Notes: generated by a model not told the origin, from the sequence alone. A stretch of 64,000 bases of DNA from Sedimentibacter sp. (GCA_018436705.1 JAHDLA010000004.1:310001-374000), one strand, 5' to 3'. Counted from the stretch's first letter, positions 28,704 through 38,157 are shown. Made by a program: numbers and translations.

Positions 28704-28854
28704 TAATCTCACCTTCTTTTATAAAATTAAGTATATGCTTTAATAATATTAAAGTCAATGTTAAATTTAAATTTTAATATATTTTAAGTACTTTTAATTT
28801 TTTATATTAAAACGTAGACAGCTAGCAACTGTTTGCCTCCTATATTTTTATTAA

Positions 28855-29502
28855 TTAATCAAGCTTTGACATAATTTTTTTCGTAACACTGCTGCCAAGA
28901 ATAACGTTATGACCCGAAATACAAACATCAAAATCAATGGAATCATATTTCTTCAGCGTTTTTATATATACCTCCCTTTCACAATCCAAATTAGGAACTA
29001 TATCATCAACCGTATCTCCTATATTGTCTCCGGCATTTAAAACCATGTCTTCTTCGTCAATAACGCTTATTGAATCTATTGTATGCCCGGGAGTATATAT
29101 AATTCTGACTTTATCCTCCGGAAAATTCAATTCATTTTTAAATGTAATGTTGGGCAATAGCTTCTTCGCCTCGCCTCTCACTAAATCCTTGTATCTTTGC
29201 ATCGTTTTTTCCCAGCTTGAATCTATCATTTCCCTGCACAGGCTGTGAGATATTATAACCGAATCCGGAAAACTGTTGTTGCCCCATACGTGGTCCCAGT
29301 GATAATGTGTGTTTATTACAATAATCGGCTTATTATCCACTTTAATATGCTCTAATATTGGTTTAACGCTTAACGACCCAAGGCCGGTATCAATAATGTA
29401 GTTGTTTTTACTGCCTTTTATCAAATGCAAGTTCAGATCCCATCCTTCCGGAACTCTGTATGTAAATACAAAATTTCTATTTTTAACCTTTTCAATTTTC
29501 AT
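28855..29502 (-). CDS. Metallo-beta-lactamase fold hydrolase
   Basis: A 215-residue MBL-fold protein with the dinuclear metal signature THYHWDHVWGN, further ligands in YTPGHTIDSISV and NAGDNIGDTVDD, and GHNVILG near the end. It lacks extra domains. Family members include glyoxalase II, lactonases and various esterases; the substrate cannot be read from the sequence. GGAG precedes the ATG. It is transcribed alone or with the GFA gene upstream. Confidence 0.88.
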   Translation of the reverse strand: MKIEKVKNRNFVFTYRVPEGWDLNLHLIKGSKNNYIIDTGLGSLSVKPILEHIKVDNKPIIVINTHYHWDHVWGNNSFPDSVIISHSLCREMIDSSWEKTMQRYKDLVRGEAKKLLPNITFKNELNFPEDKVRIIYTPGHTIDSISVIDEEDMVLNAGDNIGDTVDDIVPNLDCEREVYIKTLKKYDSIDFDVCISGHNVILGSSVTKKIMSKLD

Positions 29503-29603
29503 AATTTCTCCATTATTTATATTTTAATTTATTTAGGCTTGTTACATCTATCCGTATTGTGCCTTACACTTAATGTATATAAACATTTATATATACAATT
29601 TAT

Positions 29604-30017
29604 CTAAATAAAACCCAAATTTGGCAGTTCTTCATACTTTGGTATTTTCTCTAAGTCATTATCCCAGCTTGCTTTGTTCGCGCAGTAGATGTGGCCTTGC
29701 GGTTTCATTTTGATGACACTGTCAATAGATCCCGCAGGAACAACTAGTAATTTTCCATCAAACTGAATATTCGGAAGTGCCGATCCGCAATTAGGGCAAA
29801 AGCTTTTTATATGACCTTCCGACTTATAGTTAAAAGTCTTAGTCTTATTTTGTCCCGACAGCCATCTTAACTTGGCTGTAGTAGAAAACAAATTAGACGC
29901 ATGAGCTGAGCCTGTATCCTTACGGCATCGTTCACAATGACAAAGAAAAAAGTTTTCAAAGTCACCTTCTATTTCAAAAGTAATTTCACCACAAAGGCAT
30001 GATCCCTTATATATCAT
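29604..30017 (-). CDS. GFA family (glutathione-dependent formaldehyde-activating enzyme-like) protein
   Basis: A small zinc-binding protein of 137 residues. Cysteine pairs CLCGEITFEI, FFLCHCERCRKDTGSAHA and KSFCPNCGSAL form the two zinc sites of the GFA/CENP-V fold. Most bacterial members have no proven activity. The ATG at 30017 has AAGGGG eight bases before it. Confidence 0.88.
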   Translation of the reverse strand: MIYKGSCLCGEITFEIEGDFENFFLCHCERCRKDTGSAHASNLFSTTAKLRWLSGQNKTKTFNYKSEGHIKSFCPNCGSALPNIQFDGKLLVVPAGSIDSVIKMKPQGHIYCANKASWDNDLEKIPKYEELPNLGFI

Positions 30018-30131
30018 AATCAAATCCCCTTTCAAATAATCTAATACCAAAATAGGTATTTTTTGCTATTTTAATATTATACCAAGTGTTCATCAAGTCG
30101 TAAAGTATTATAATAAATACATTTTTATATC

Positions 30132-30163
30132 AAAAAAGAACGTGAAAGTTTACTCTCATGTCC
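30132..30163 (-). terminator. Intrinsic terminator of the ku-ligD operon
   Basis: On the minus strand GGACATGAGAGT pairs with ACTTTCACGTTC, with three G-U pairs, and is followed by six T. It lies 25 bases after the ligD stop. Confidence 0.8.
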
Positions 30164-30187
30164 TTAAGATGTTTACACATTGAACTA

Positions 30188-32632
30188 TTATTTAAGCCTC
30201 TGGTTATTATAAAAAAAATCCTGCCACGGATCATTTCCCTCAATTCTTAAAAGAGCATCAGACATATTTATGCCATCAGGAGCCACCGTGTCAAGTTCAT
30301 CCCACGAAATGGGCATGGATACCTTAGCTCCACCTCTGGCCCTCAGTGAATACGGAGCAACACTTGTGGCACCTTTTCCGTTTCTAATCCAGTCAATAAA
30401 TATTTTACCCTTGCGCTTAATTTTTCTCACATTGCTTGTGTAACGGTCCGGCCACTTTTGCTCCATAACTTCAGCAACTTTCCTTGAAAAATCATAAAAT
30501 ACTTCCCATGTAACAGACGGCTTTATAGGAACAACCACATGGTACCCCTTACCTCCGCTGGTCTTGAGATATGAATTTAAAGATAGCTCGGCAAGAATGC
30601 TTTTGACATCTCTCACGCCCTGTCGAACTTTGCTCAGCTCCATTTCTTCATCCGGATCCAAGTCAAATACCATCATATCCGGCTTTTCAAGCTCATCTAT
30701 ACAACTTCCCCATGTATGAAATTCCAATGTGCCCATCTGTGCCTCGTATATAAGACCTTGTATGCTCTCAATACAAAAATAATCCTCCTCTTCTCCGCTG
30801 CCGCTTGAAATTGGCACTTTAATTATTCCTTTGCTTTTTTGCTCCGGATGCTTTTTATAAAAACATGACTTTGATACACCTTTGGGGCAGCGCACAACGC
30901 TGATCAACCGTCGACTCACATACGGCAGCATGTACTTCGATACATTTAAATAGTATCTCACTACATCCTCCTTCGTAATACCAGACTCTTCAAATATAAC
31001 CTTGTTGGGATTGGTGATTTTTATTCCTTCAACAATAATGCTGTTTGAATTTACTTCCATAGATTTCTCCGTATCTGCTTCAGCAGGGAATTTAAGCTGT
31101 GCTTCCTCATCAGATTTCTCTCTTCTTATGCTCTTTGGGTCTTTGTCAGTCCTAATTCCTTTAAAACTTGCCTGCCTTAAAATATTATCTTTTGTCCACT
31201 CAGTGAACTTTATTTCAGCTGCAAGCTCAGGCTCAAGCCATGTTATCTTTTCATTCGTCCTGGCCTTAGGAGCATTTATAAAAGGCGGATCACTCCTTTT
31301 CAACCCTTCAAATTTTTTCTCAAGTATTATCATATCAGATTCACTTATTCCCGAACCGGCACGGCCGGTGTATAGTAATTTATCTTCCTGGTAAATGCCA
31401 AGAAGAAGTGAACTTACTCCGCTTATCCTTTTATCAGAAAGAGAGTAACCTCCTATAACAAATTCCTGTCTTTTGTCGCATTTCAGTTTAATCCAGTCAC
31501 CATTTCTTACTCCGGTGTATACCGAATCGATTTTCTTTCCGATTACCCCTTCCATACCAGCTTCACAGGCAGCTTTAAAGCTTGCTCTTCCGTTTCCTTT
31601 CACATAGCGGCTGTAGTGCATATTTTGTGGAGCATCCTTCATTAAGTCTTCAAGTGTTTTTTTTCTCTCAATTAAACGCCTCTCTCGAAGATCTTCCCCA
31701 TCCAATGCTAGAATGTCAAATACAATATAAGTCAAATTTTGAGATTTTGGATTTTTCATATAGTTCTGAAGAGCGTTAAAATCAGTCCTGCCCATTTCAT
31801 CAGTAACAGTCATTTCGCCGTCAAGCACCATGGATCTTCCGTCAGACCAATTAATAATAGAATGTGCCACATTATGAAATCTTTTGGCATAATCATTACC
31901 ATTTCTGGTTATTAAGCGCACAATATTTCCTTCTGCAAAAGCAATTATTCTAAAACCGTCATATTTCAATTCATATAGCCAGTCCTCGCCTTCAGGTGCC
32001 TTGCTGACTAGTTTAGCAAGCTGAACCTGAGCCGCGTCGAATGGATTTTTTGTTATTTTTACATCCTCTCCGCCTTTAATTTCAGCCATTGTGCGGCTCG
32101 TTCTCACGCTGGTTATATACTCTGATATGTTTTTACCCGTATTAGCATACTGGTCCTTTTCCTTCAATAAAAGCCAATTATCTTTATCCTCGCCGGATTT
32201 AGATTTCCAACGAACCAGGGCCCATCTTCCTTTAAGCCTCCTGCCATTCAGAATGAATTTTAAATCACCTCTGCGAATACCTTCCGTTACATCTCCGTGA
32301 GGTTCCCAAAATCCCTCATCCCAAAGCATAACAACACCGCCGCCATATTCTCCTTTTGGAATGGTCCCCTCAAAATTTCTGTATTCAAGCGGATGATCCT
32401 CTACATGTACAGCTAACCTCTTATCACGTGTATCATAAGACGGTCCCTTTGGAACTGCCCAGCTTAGTAGAACTCCTTCCCATTCCAGTCGAAGATCGTA
32501 ATGATCTCTGCGTGCCATATGGTGCTGGACAACAAATCTTAACACTGTTTCCGAGCTTTCTGTTTGCCCTTCCGGTTCAAAGGTTTTCTCAAAATTCCTT
32601 TTTTGATTGTATCCCTTTAGCTCTTCACTCAT
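30188..32632 (-). CDS. ligD: Non-homologous end-joining DNA ligase LigD (phosphoesterase-ligase-polymerase)
   Basis: A three-domain end-joining enzyme of 814 residues. The 3-phosphoesterase domain (about 30-160) has FVVQHHMARRDHYDLRLEW and the HVEDHPLEY metal site. The ligase domain (about 205-500) has the adenylated lysine K223 in ELKYDGFRI. The primase-type polymerase domain (about 535-805) has D657 and D659 in VFDLDPDEE, SGGKGYHVVVP, and a third aspartate in FIDWIRNG. The domain order PE-LIG-POL is the Pseudomonas type, unlike Bacillus LigD, which lacks PE. It starts one base after the ku stop, so the pair is coupled. Confidence 0.96.
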   Translation of the reverse strand: MSEELKGYNQKRNFEKTFEPEGQTESSETVLRFVVQHHMARRDHYDLRLEWEGVLLSWAVPKGPSYDTRDKRLAVHVEDHPLEYRNFEGTIPKGEYGGGVVMLWDEGFWEPHGDVTEGIRRGDLKFILNGRRLKGRWALVRWKSKSGEDKDNWLLLKEKDQYANTGKNISEYITSVRTSRTMAEIKGGEDVKITKNPFDAAQVQLAKLVSKAPEGEDWLYELKYDGFRIIAFAEGNIVRLITRNGNDYAKRFHNVAHSIINWSDGRSMVLDGEMTVTDEMGRTDFNALQNYMKNPKSQNLTYIVFDILALDGEDLRERRLIERKKTLEDLMKDAPQNMHYSRYVKGNGRASFKAACEAGMEGVIGKKIDSVYTGVRNGDWIKLKCDKRQEFVIGGYSLSDKRISGVSSLLLGIYQEDKLLYTGRAGSGISESDMIILEKKFEGLKRSDPPFINAPKARTNEKITWLEPELAAEIKFTEWTKDNILRQASFKGIRTDKDPKSIRREKSDEEAQLKFPAEADTEKSMEVNSNSIIVEGIKITNPNKVIFEESGITKEDVVRYYLNVSKYMLPYVSRRLISVVRCPKGVSKSCFYKKHPEQKSKGIIKVPISSGSGEEEDYFCIESIQGLIYEAQMGTLEFHTWGSCIDELEKPDMMVFDLDPDEEMELSKVRQGVRDVKSILAELSLNSYLKTSGGKGYHVVVPIKPSVTWEVFYDFSRKVAEVMEQKWPDRYTSNVRKIKRKGKIFIDWIRNGKGATSVAPYSLRARGGAKVSMPISWDELDTVAPDGINMSDALLRIEGNDPWQDFFYNNQRLK

Positions 32633-32633
32633 A

Positions 32634-33407
32634 TTAAGCCGATTCCTTGCCTTTTTTAGCATTTTCAACACTAGCTTTAAGAGCATCCATAAGGTCTATA
32701 ACCTTGCCGGTATTTTCTGACTCAGCAGCAACAACCTCTTTTCCGGAAATTTTCGTCTCAATTAGGCCGCGAAGTCTTTCCTGATATTCATCTTTATATT
32801 TAGCAGGATCAAAAGGCGTATCCATGGAATTAATAAGTGTTTTCGCCATATTCAGTTCCTGCTCAGATACTTCAAGTTTTGTATAAGGTTTTTGAAGTTC
32901 TTTAATATCATCAGCATAAAACATAGTGGAAATAAGTATACCGTCCTCTCGTGGAATGATTGCCATAAGCGTGTCCTTCGTGCCCATTACGGTCTTACCT
33001 ATAGCTATCTTCTGTTCATCCATCAATGCAGAGCGCAGCAGTTCAAAGGCTTTCTCTCCTCCTGTTTCCGGCGCAGCCTGGTAGGTTCTGTCATAATACA
33101 CCGGAGAAATTTGATTTAATTGAGCAAAATGCAGAATCTGTATAGATTTTTCTTTTTCTGTTTTTATTTTTTCAATTTCTTCATCTGTTACGACAACGTA
33201 CTTGTCCTTGTCATATTCAAATCCCTTTACAATATCCTTTGCAGTAATCTCCTTACCGCAGTGTGCACAAGTTTTCTTGTAGCGAACGCGGCTGTTATCT
33301 TCCTTATGAAGCTGGTTAAAATGTATATCATTGTCACGGGTGGTTGTATACATTGCAATAGGAATGGCCACCATCCCAAAAGTTATTACCGATTTACGTG
33401 ATACCAT
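32634..33407 (-). CDS. ku: DNA end-binding protein Ku
   Basis: A homodimeric ring protein of 257 residues that binds double-strand ends and recruits LigD. It begins MVSRKSVITFGMVAIPIAMY, typical of bacterial Ku. It contains the zinc-ribbon-like KKTCAHCGKEITAKDIVKG and the core YYDRTYQAAPETGGEKAF. A basic lysine/glutamate tail ends the protein. GGAGGTG before the ATG at 33407 fixes the start, ten codons inside the longest frame. It is first in the ku-ligD operon. Confidence 0.96.
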   Translation of the reverse strand: MVSRKSVITFGMVAIPIAMYTTTRDNDIHFNQLHKEDNSRVRYKKTCAHCGKEITAKDIVKGFEYDKDKYVVVTDEEIEKIKTEKEKSIQILHFAQLNQISPVYYDRTYQAAPETGGEKAFELLRSALMDEQKIAIGKTVMGTKDTLMAIIPREDGILISTMFYADDIKELQKPYTKLEVSEQELNMAKTLINSMDTPFDPAKYKDEYQERLRGLIETKISGKEVVAAESENTGKVIDLMDALKASVENAKKGKESA

Positions 33408-33535
33408 AATTGTCACCTCCATCATTATTGTTTCCAACTTAATTATAAGTATTCTACTTGGTTAAATATTGTAATGTAAGGTTAGAAAGACATCAAACCT
33501 TTTCGAGTTTTGTATAAACTTATTATATATAAAAT

Positions 33536-33569
33536 GTCCCGAAGCCCATATTATTATGAGCTTCGGGAC
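33536..33569 (-). terminator. Intrinsic terminator of the Ktr/Trk operon
   Basis: GTCCCGAAGC and GCTTCGGGAC form a 10-base stem around a 14-base loop, followed on the minus strand by ATTTTATAT. It lies 15 bases after the trkA-like stop. Confidence 0.8.
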
Positions 33570-33584
33570 ACTGTCACAAACTTA

Positions 33585-34229
33585 TTATTTATTTTTCTCT
33601 TCTAAAACTATCAAAATATCTTCTTTGTTTATTATTCTGTCCGGAGATACGGGTATTATCAATTCTTCCCCTTGTCTTACAGCCAAAATTGTTATGTTAT
33701 GCTTCTGTCGTATATTTGCTTGCCGCACGGATTTGTCCAGCCATTCATCAAGAGGCTTTATTTCTGTGATGGTATAGTATTCAGAGTCCTCAAGAATATC
33801 CATTATGTTGGAGACAACCATTTTTCGAGCTAGTTTCGATCCCATTTCATGTTCAGGCAAAACAACCGAGTCTGCACCAATGCTTTCTAATATTTTCTTT
33901 TGGCGCAGGTTTCTTGCTTTAACAATAACATATTTCGCACCACTTTCCTTTGCAATCATTGTAGCAATTTGGGAGGCTTCAAATTCTTCGCCCATGGCTA
34001 ATATAATTACATCAAAGTTTTGCAACCCAAGATTTTTAAGAGCATTTTCATCTGAAGCATCTGCTCTCACCACATGTGTGGCATATTCTTCGGCAAGCTT
34101 CAATTTAGCTTCGTCATTGTCACAAGCCAAAATATTTACATCATATTCAGACAGAGTTTGAATAATGCTCATTCCAAAACGCCCTAATCCGAAAACTGCA
34201 AAGCTTTTATTTTTATATTTTTTTATCAT
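33585..34229 (-). CDS. Potassium channel regulatory subunit, TrkA/KtrA family
   Basis: A cytosolic RCK protein of 214 residues that gates the membrane subunit encoded just upstream. The N-terminal Rossmann fold has FAVFGLGRFGMSII and the NAD/ATP acidic residue in ILACDNDEAKL, then VVRADASDENAL. The C-terminal RCK_C domain ends ITILAVRQGEELIIPVSPD. A single RCK module and this length match KtrA/KtrC rather than the double TrkA. AGGAGG precedes the ATG, and the gene follows the membrane subunit by nine bases. Confidence 0.92.
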   Translation of the reverse strand: MIKKYKNKSFAVFGLGRFGMSIIQTLSEYDVNILACDNDEAKLKLAEEYATHVVRADASDENALKNLGLQNFDVIILAMGEEFEASQIATMIAKESGAKYVIVKARNLRQKKILESIGADSVVLPEHEMGSKLARKMVVSNIMDILEDSEYYTITEIKPLDEWLDKSVRQANIRQKHNITILAVRQGEELIIPVSPDRIINKEDILIVLEEKNK

Positions 34230-34238
34230 TTCATCCTC

Positions 34239-35627
34239 CTATCCAATAATAATTCGTTCTTCCGGAAAGTTTATGCCATCAATGCCCTCATGTGATTTTA
34301 CATTAAGGGCAACGACAACGGTAACCGGACTCAAACGTCCCAGGTACATGCACAAAATAAGAACGCACTTCCCAGCCGCAGAAACATTAGAAGTTACTCC
34401 CGTAGTTAATCCCACTGTACCTGTAGCTGAACATACTTCAAACAGCAGGTCTAAAAATGAATACTGAAATGAATTGGACGATTCAGCAAAATACAGGAGT
34501 ATTGTAGACACAAGTACTACAATCAACATTGTTGTAGCAACAGTTAACGCCTTCTGCAGCAAATCAAACGGCAATGTGCGTCCATAAACCTCAATCTTAT
34601 TTCGTCCCTTCAGAACAGAAACCATGGAAATTATAATTATACCGATTGTTACTGTTTTCATCCCACCTGCTGTACTGGCAGAAGAACCTCCTATCAACAT
34701 AAATATACAAGATATAAACTTTGAAATTTCTCTGAGAGTTCCTTGAGAAACAGTATTAAAGCCGGCTGTACGAAGTGTTACAGATTGAAATAATGCAGCC
34801 TGAACCTTCCCTAAAGCGTGTAAATTACCAAGAGTATCAGGATTTGACCATTCAAACAGCAAAAATAGAAGCATTCCTCCTATAATCAGAACACCTGTAA
34901 CAGAAAAGACTATTTTACTGTGAAGGCTCATATGTATAATTCTTAATCGGAGAGGCCTTCTCGCTTTATTGCGCAGCAGCTCGATAGTCTCCAGCCATAC
35001 TGTAAATCCAAGTCCGCCGGCTATAATAAGTGTCATAACAATAAAATTTATTGGTACGCTGGACTGAAAAGGAATGAAGCTGTCATTACCGATATTGTCA
35101 AATCCTGCATTGCAAAAAGCAGATATTGAATGAAAAATTCCTTGAAAAGCCGCTTCTGATAATTTCATTTGCGTTTCTTTGTAAAATGCAATCATAAGGA
35201 GTACTGCACCTATCGATTCAACTGTAAATGTAATGGCAACCACCTTTTTTACAAGCTTTACCATCCCGCCGATGTTATCCTGATTAAAAGAAGCCTGAAT
35301 TGCCTGCCTGCTTCTCAAGGAAATTTGTTGTTTCATTAAAATCATAGCAACTGTAATCACGGACATAAACCCAAGAGCACCAAACTGAATCAATATTAAT
35401 ATTACAACTTTGCCAAATAGTGTCCAATGCTCCATGGTATTCACCACTACTAATCCGGTAACACAGTTTGCGGAAGTGGCCGTAAATAAAGCGTTAATAA
35501 ATCCGACACTGTTCCCTGATTTACTTGCAATAGGTAAATTTAATAAAAATGCTCCTATAAGTATCATAATAGCAAATCCAGCCATAATTGTCTGAGAAGG
35601 TGATAAATGTTTTATTTTCTTTTTCAT
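34239..35627 (-). CDS. Potassium uptake membrane subunit, TrkH/KtrB family
   Basis: An integral membrane protein of 462 residues with about eight to ten helices arranged as four M1-P-M2 repeats. The selectivity-filter segments are visible as SANCVTGLVV, SAFCNAGFDNIGN, VTLRTAGFNTV and CSATGTVGLTTG. GGSSASTAGGMKTVTIGII is the family signature. Together with the RCK protein downstream it forms a Na+- or H+-dependent K+ transporter. The length and single-RCK partner point to KtrB-type. Confidence 0.93.
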   Translation of the reverse strand: MKKKIKHLSPSQTIMAGFAIMILIGAFLLNLPIASKSGNSVGFINALFTATSANCVTGLVVVNTMEHWTLFGKVVILILIQFGALGFMSVITVAMILMKQQISLRSRQAIQASFNQDNIGGMVKLVKKVVAITFTVESIGAVLLMIAFYKETQMKLSEAAFQGIFHSISAFCNAGFDNIGNDSFIPFQSSVPINFIVMTLIIAGGLGFTVWLETIELLRNKARRPLRLRIIHMSLHSKIVFSVTGVLIIGGMLLFLLFEWSNPDTLGNLHALGKVQAALFQSVTLRTAGFNTVSQGTLREISKFISCIFMLIGGSSASTAGGMKTVTIGIIIISMVSVLKGRNKIEVYGRTLPFDLLQKALTVATTMLIVVLVSTILLYFAESSNSFQYSFLDLLFEVCSATGTVGLTTGVTSNVSAAGKCVLILCMYLGRLSPVTVVVALNVKSHEGIDGINFPEERIIIG

Positions 35628-35771
35628 TTGATACCCCGATTAGTTGTCTTAAATAATATATGTTTAAAAAAGCTATTACTCTTCCAGTTTATGATAGCAT
35701 TCAGCCATACCGGTGTCAACATTTCCTTTTATTGTCATTGCTTTAAATATACAGATATCGTCTGATTTCTG

Positions 35772-35838
35772 TCATTCCGAACGTTTGTGAGGAATCTCAG
35801 GTTTAAGTGCTGAGATTCTTCGCTTTCATTCGGGATTA
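35772..35838. repeat. Palindromic intergenic repeat of the GTCATTCCGAAC type
   Basis: The core GAATCTCAG/CTGAGATTC (nine bases, nine-base loop) is flanked by GTCATTCCGAACG on the left and CATTCGGGATT on the right, giving a longer imperfect palindrome. Similar dispersed elements are common in Clostridia, and a related copy lies at 15285-15335. It sits between the K+ transporter operon and the anti-sigma gene and may act as a terminator or be a non-autonomous repeat. Confidence 0.6.
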
Positions 35839-35879
35839 CACAAACAGAGTTTTCAATAATTCTATTAATACCTTCATGA

Positions 35880-37133
35880 TTAATCCAGCTCTATATTCCA
35901 ATCTCCCAGAAGCACCGATGTTGGTGATTCAAAGCATATTGAAAATCTTTTGCCTGCATCATCTGCGTCTATTGAAAGTTCAATATAGCCTGTATCTTTG
36001 TTTTGACCCATACCGTAACCTGAAATCCCTCTCACACGCACACTGTCCAATAATTCGTCCTCTGGTGAGCTGCTTTTTAAATTGATTAATAATTCATTTC
36101 CATCACGTCTTATGTCAACTACATTTATCTCAAATTCTCCCATGGCTAATGCCTTATCTATACTTTGTTTCTCTCCATCCTGAGGCGTATTGATTTTTAC
36201 CTTTTTTGTTTTTAATCCTGGATATTTTACCTTTACATATGGCAATACGAGCTTCAATCCTTCCTTATCAGCTGTATCAAAATAGAAATCTGACATTAAG
36301 CCACCATAGGATGACGGCAGAGTTGGATATGTTTTGTTCCCCATGCTGTCAATAAGGTACATGCTTCCCTCTATATTGGGTTCTGAAAGCCATACACTTT
36401 CCAACAAGCTTTTATCAAAAGAATATTCTTCCACTGTTTTTTCCTTTGATTGATTCAACAAGCTAATCATCAGCTTATCTTCCATTGGTTTTTTAACAGC
36501 CACAATATCAATTCCCTTATCACTGGCATGATTGCCCAGCTGGAAAAAATCTTCAACTTCAGTTGTTCTTTCCAAAGTAAACGGAATTTCCAAATCTCCA
36601 AATAAAAGAGTATATTTTTTCTCCTCACTTTCCACCTCAAAATAATAATCTCCCTGCCAAAGCTCTGACCCTCTGCCTATGCTCCAATTTCCCGTGTGTA
36701 TAATATTACCTTTTTCATCTTTTAACAGCACTTCATCTCCTTTATTAAATGTATAATTACCCCGAACCGAAATATTGAAATGCTTACCTGCTTTGGAAGC
36801 TGCAGTTATTTTTACAAAATTATCGCCTTCCTCATACAATACCGGTTCCTGAAGTGCCATTACACTTCCTTCTTCCTTATCAATCAAGACATTGTATCCA
36901 GGAACATATTGTAACGCCCGTTTGATTCCTGCCTCAACCTTATCCGGTCCCACTATAATTACCGAGCTTATAATTATAGCCAAAAAGGCTGCAACGGCTG
37001 TAACTAGTTTTAAACGTCTGCTATTTTTCGTACTTTTTTGAATTTTAGCCTTTTTAAATCCTAATTCTATGCTTTCATCCAATCCGTCAGAGATGGGAAT
37101 GCTGTTCAGCATACCATCAAGCTTATCTGTCAT
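35880..37133 (-). CDS. Membrane-anchored anti-sigma-type protein (DUF4179-like)
   Basis: A 417-residue protein with a short cytoplasmic N terminus, one membrane helix at about 43-62 (LVTAVAAFLAIIISSVIIVG) and a long extracellular part rich in beta strands. This is the architecture of DUF4179/RsiV-like anti-sigma factors encoded after ECF sigma genes. Its ATG overlaps the sigma stop in an ATGA junction, so the two are made in fixed ratio. Its likely role is to hold the sigma factor at the membrane until an outside signal. The signal is unknown. Confidence 0.8.
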   Translation of the reverse strand: MTDKLDGMLNSIPISDGLDESIELGFKKAKIQKSTKNSRRLKLVTAVAAFLAIIISSVIIVGPDKVEAGIKRALQYVPGYNVLIDKEEGSVMALQEPVLYEEGDNFVKITAASKAGKHFNISVRGNYTFNKGDEVLLKDEKGNIIHTGNWSIGRGSELWQGDYYFEVESEEKKYTLLFGDLEIPFTLERTTEVEDFFQLGNHASDKGIDIVAVKKPMEDKLMISLLNQSKEKTVEEYSFDKSLLESVWLSEPNIEGSMYLIDSMGNKTYPTLPSSYGGLMSDFYFDTADKEGLKLVLPYVKVKYPGLKTKKVKINTPQDGEKQSIDKALAMGEFEINVVDIRRDGNELLINLKSSSPEDELLDSVRVRGISGYGMGQNKDTGYIELSIDADDAGKRFSICFESPTSVLLGDWNIELD

Positions 37134-37606
37134 ACTAATCCCTCCTCTATCTTAAGCTTCTCCAATGCCCTGTAGTATTTACTTTTAACCGTGCTTATGG
37201 GAATTTTCAACTCATCGGAAATCATTTCAAAAGTGTATTCAAAATAAACCTTGAGAACAATGACATTCTTTTCATCCAGGGATAGTGTTTTTAGATTCTC
37301 CATGAAAACATTCACGCTTTCTTTATCCTCAACTTGCATTGTGCTCACATTTGATAAGTCTTCTAATGAAATTAATTTGTTTTTTCTCAGTAAATCCTTT
37401 GATTTATTTACCGCAATTTTTAATATCCATGACCTGAATTTGTTCTTGTCTCTGATTTTATCCTTTGAAATGTATGCCCGATATGCACTCTCCTGAACTA
37501 TATCCAAAGCATCGGCCTCGTTATTGACATAGGTATAAGCTATCCTGTAAATATCATTTTTATATTGTTTAAATAACGATTCAAACTCTTTTTCATTTAT
37601 TTTAAT
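37130..37606 (-). CDS. ECF-type RNA polymerase sigma factor, apparent ATT start
   Basis: A sigma-70 family factor of 158 residues. Region 2 reads FKQYKNDIYRIAYTYVNN and DIVQESAYRAYISKDKI, with FRSWILKIAVNKSKDLLRK. Region 4 is LSLDEKNVIVLKVYFEYT and ISDELKIPISTVKSKYYRA. An AGGAGG lies nine bases before an in-frame ATT at 37606, which would begin with the INEKEFE typical of such proteins (MNEKEFE). The only in-frame ATGs are further upstream, lack a ribosome binding site and would translate through the Shine-Dalgarno region. I therefore place the start at ATT. It is followed by its anti-sigma gene. Confidence 0.8.
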   Translation of the reverse strand: MKINEKEFESLFKQYKNDIYRIAYTYVNNEADALDIVQESAYRAYISKDKIRDKNKFRSWILKIAVNKSKDLLRKNKLISLEDLSNVSTMQVEDKESVNVFMENLKTLSLDEKNVIVLKVYFEYTFEMISDELKIPISTVKSKYYRALEKLKIEEGLV

Positions 37607-37713
37607 TTTGGTGCACCTCCTGTCTGAGAAGAACTTTCTATACATAAGACGAAAAAAAAACAAAAACAGTCTCAACTAAATTTATTTTTATTATTTTACA
37701 CATTTTTAAATTT

Positions 37714-37753
37714 AAAACCGGGTTTGCGCACAACTGAATGCAAACTCGGTTTT
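37714..37753 (-). terminator. Hairpin after the small hypothetical gene
   Basis: AAAACCGGGTTTGC pairs with GCAAACTCGGTTTT (one mismatch) around a 12-base loop. It lies between the 37829-38089 gene and the sigma gene and probably insulates them. The T run is inside the stem and short. Confidence 0.55.
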
Positions 37754-37828
37754 AATAATTCTTACTATTTATCCAGATTAATTACAGTACGTACTTTCAA
37801 CTAACCCATCAGTGTCAATCAACATTTA

Positions 37829-38089
37829 TTAGAGTTTTAATAAACCCAGTTCCTTTGCAAAGGCATCAAGGTCATCGATTATAAACAAATCACTGCTCCA
37901 TTGTCCTGGCCACACGGCATATAATATTGTATTTTTATCCATAGCCCGTTTATAAGCTTCTGAAACTCTTGCCAGATCCGACTTGTTTTTATGTGGAACC
38001 TGCGACACATTGCCCTTCTTATCCACCTCAAAATAACAAATAGTAGTCATTCTATATGGAAATCTATTACTTTCTTTTGCACTTCTCAT
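37829..38089 (-). CDS. Small hypothetical protein
   Basis: An 86-residue protein with no recognised domain: basic N terminus, ICYFEVDKKGNVSQVPHK, then a helical stretch and ILYAVWPGQWSSDLFIIDD. GAGGA seven bases before the ATG and a hairpin after the stop favour real expression. It lies next to the restriction-like patch, but nothing in it shows a link. There are no membrane segments or cysteine motifs. Confidence 0.6.
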   Translation of the reverse strand: MRSAKESNRFPYRMTTICYFEVDKKGNVSQVPHKNKSDLARVSEAYKRAMDKNTILYAVWPGQWSSDLFIIDDLDAFAKELGLLKL

Positions 38090-38157
38090 TTATAATTCCT
38101 CTTACTTCTTAAAAGTTTATGATCATTTGAATATATCTTGCATATTCTCTATTAAGT

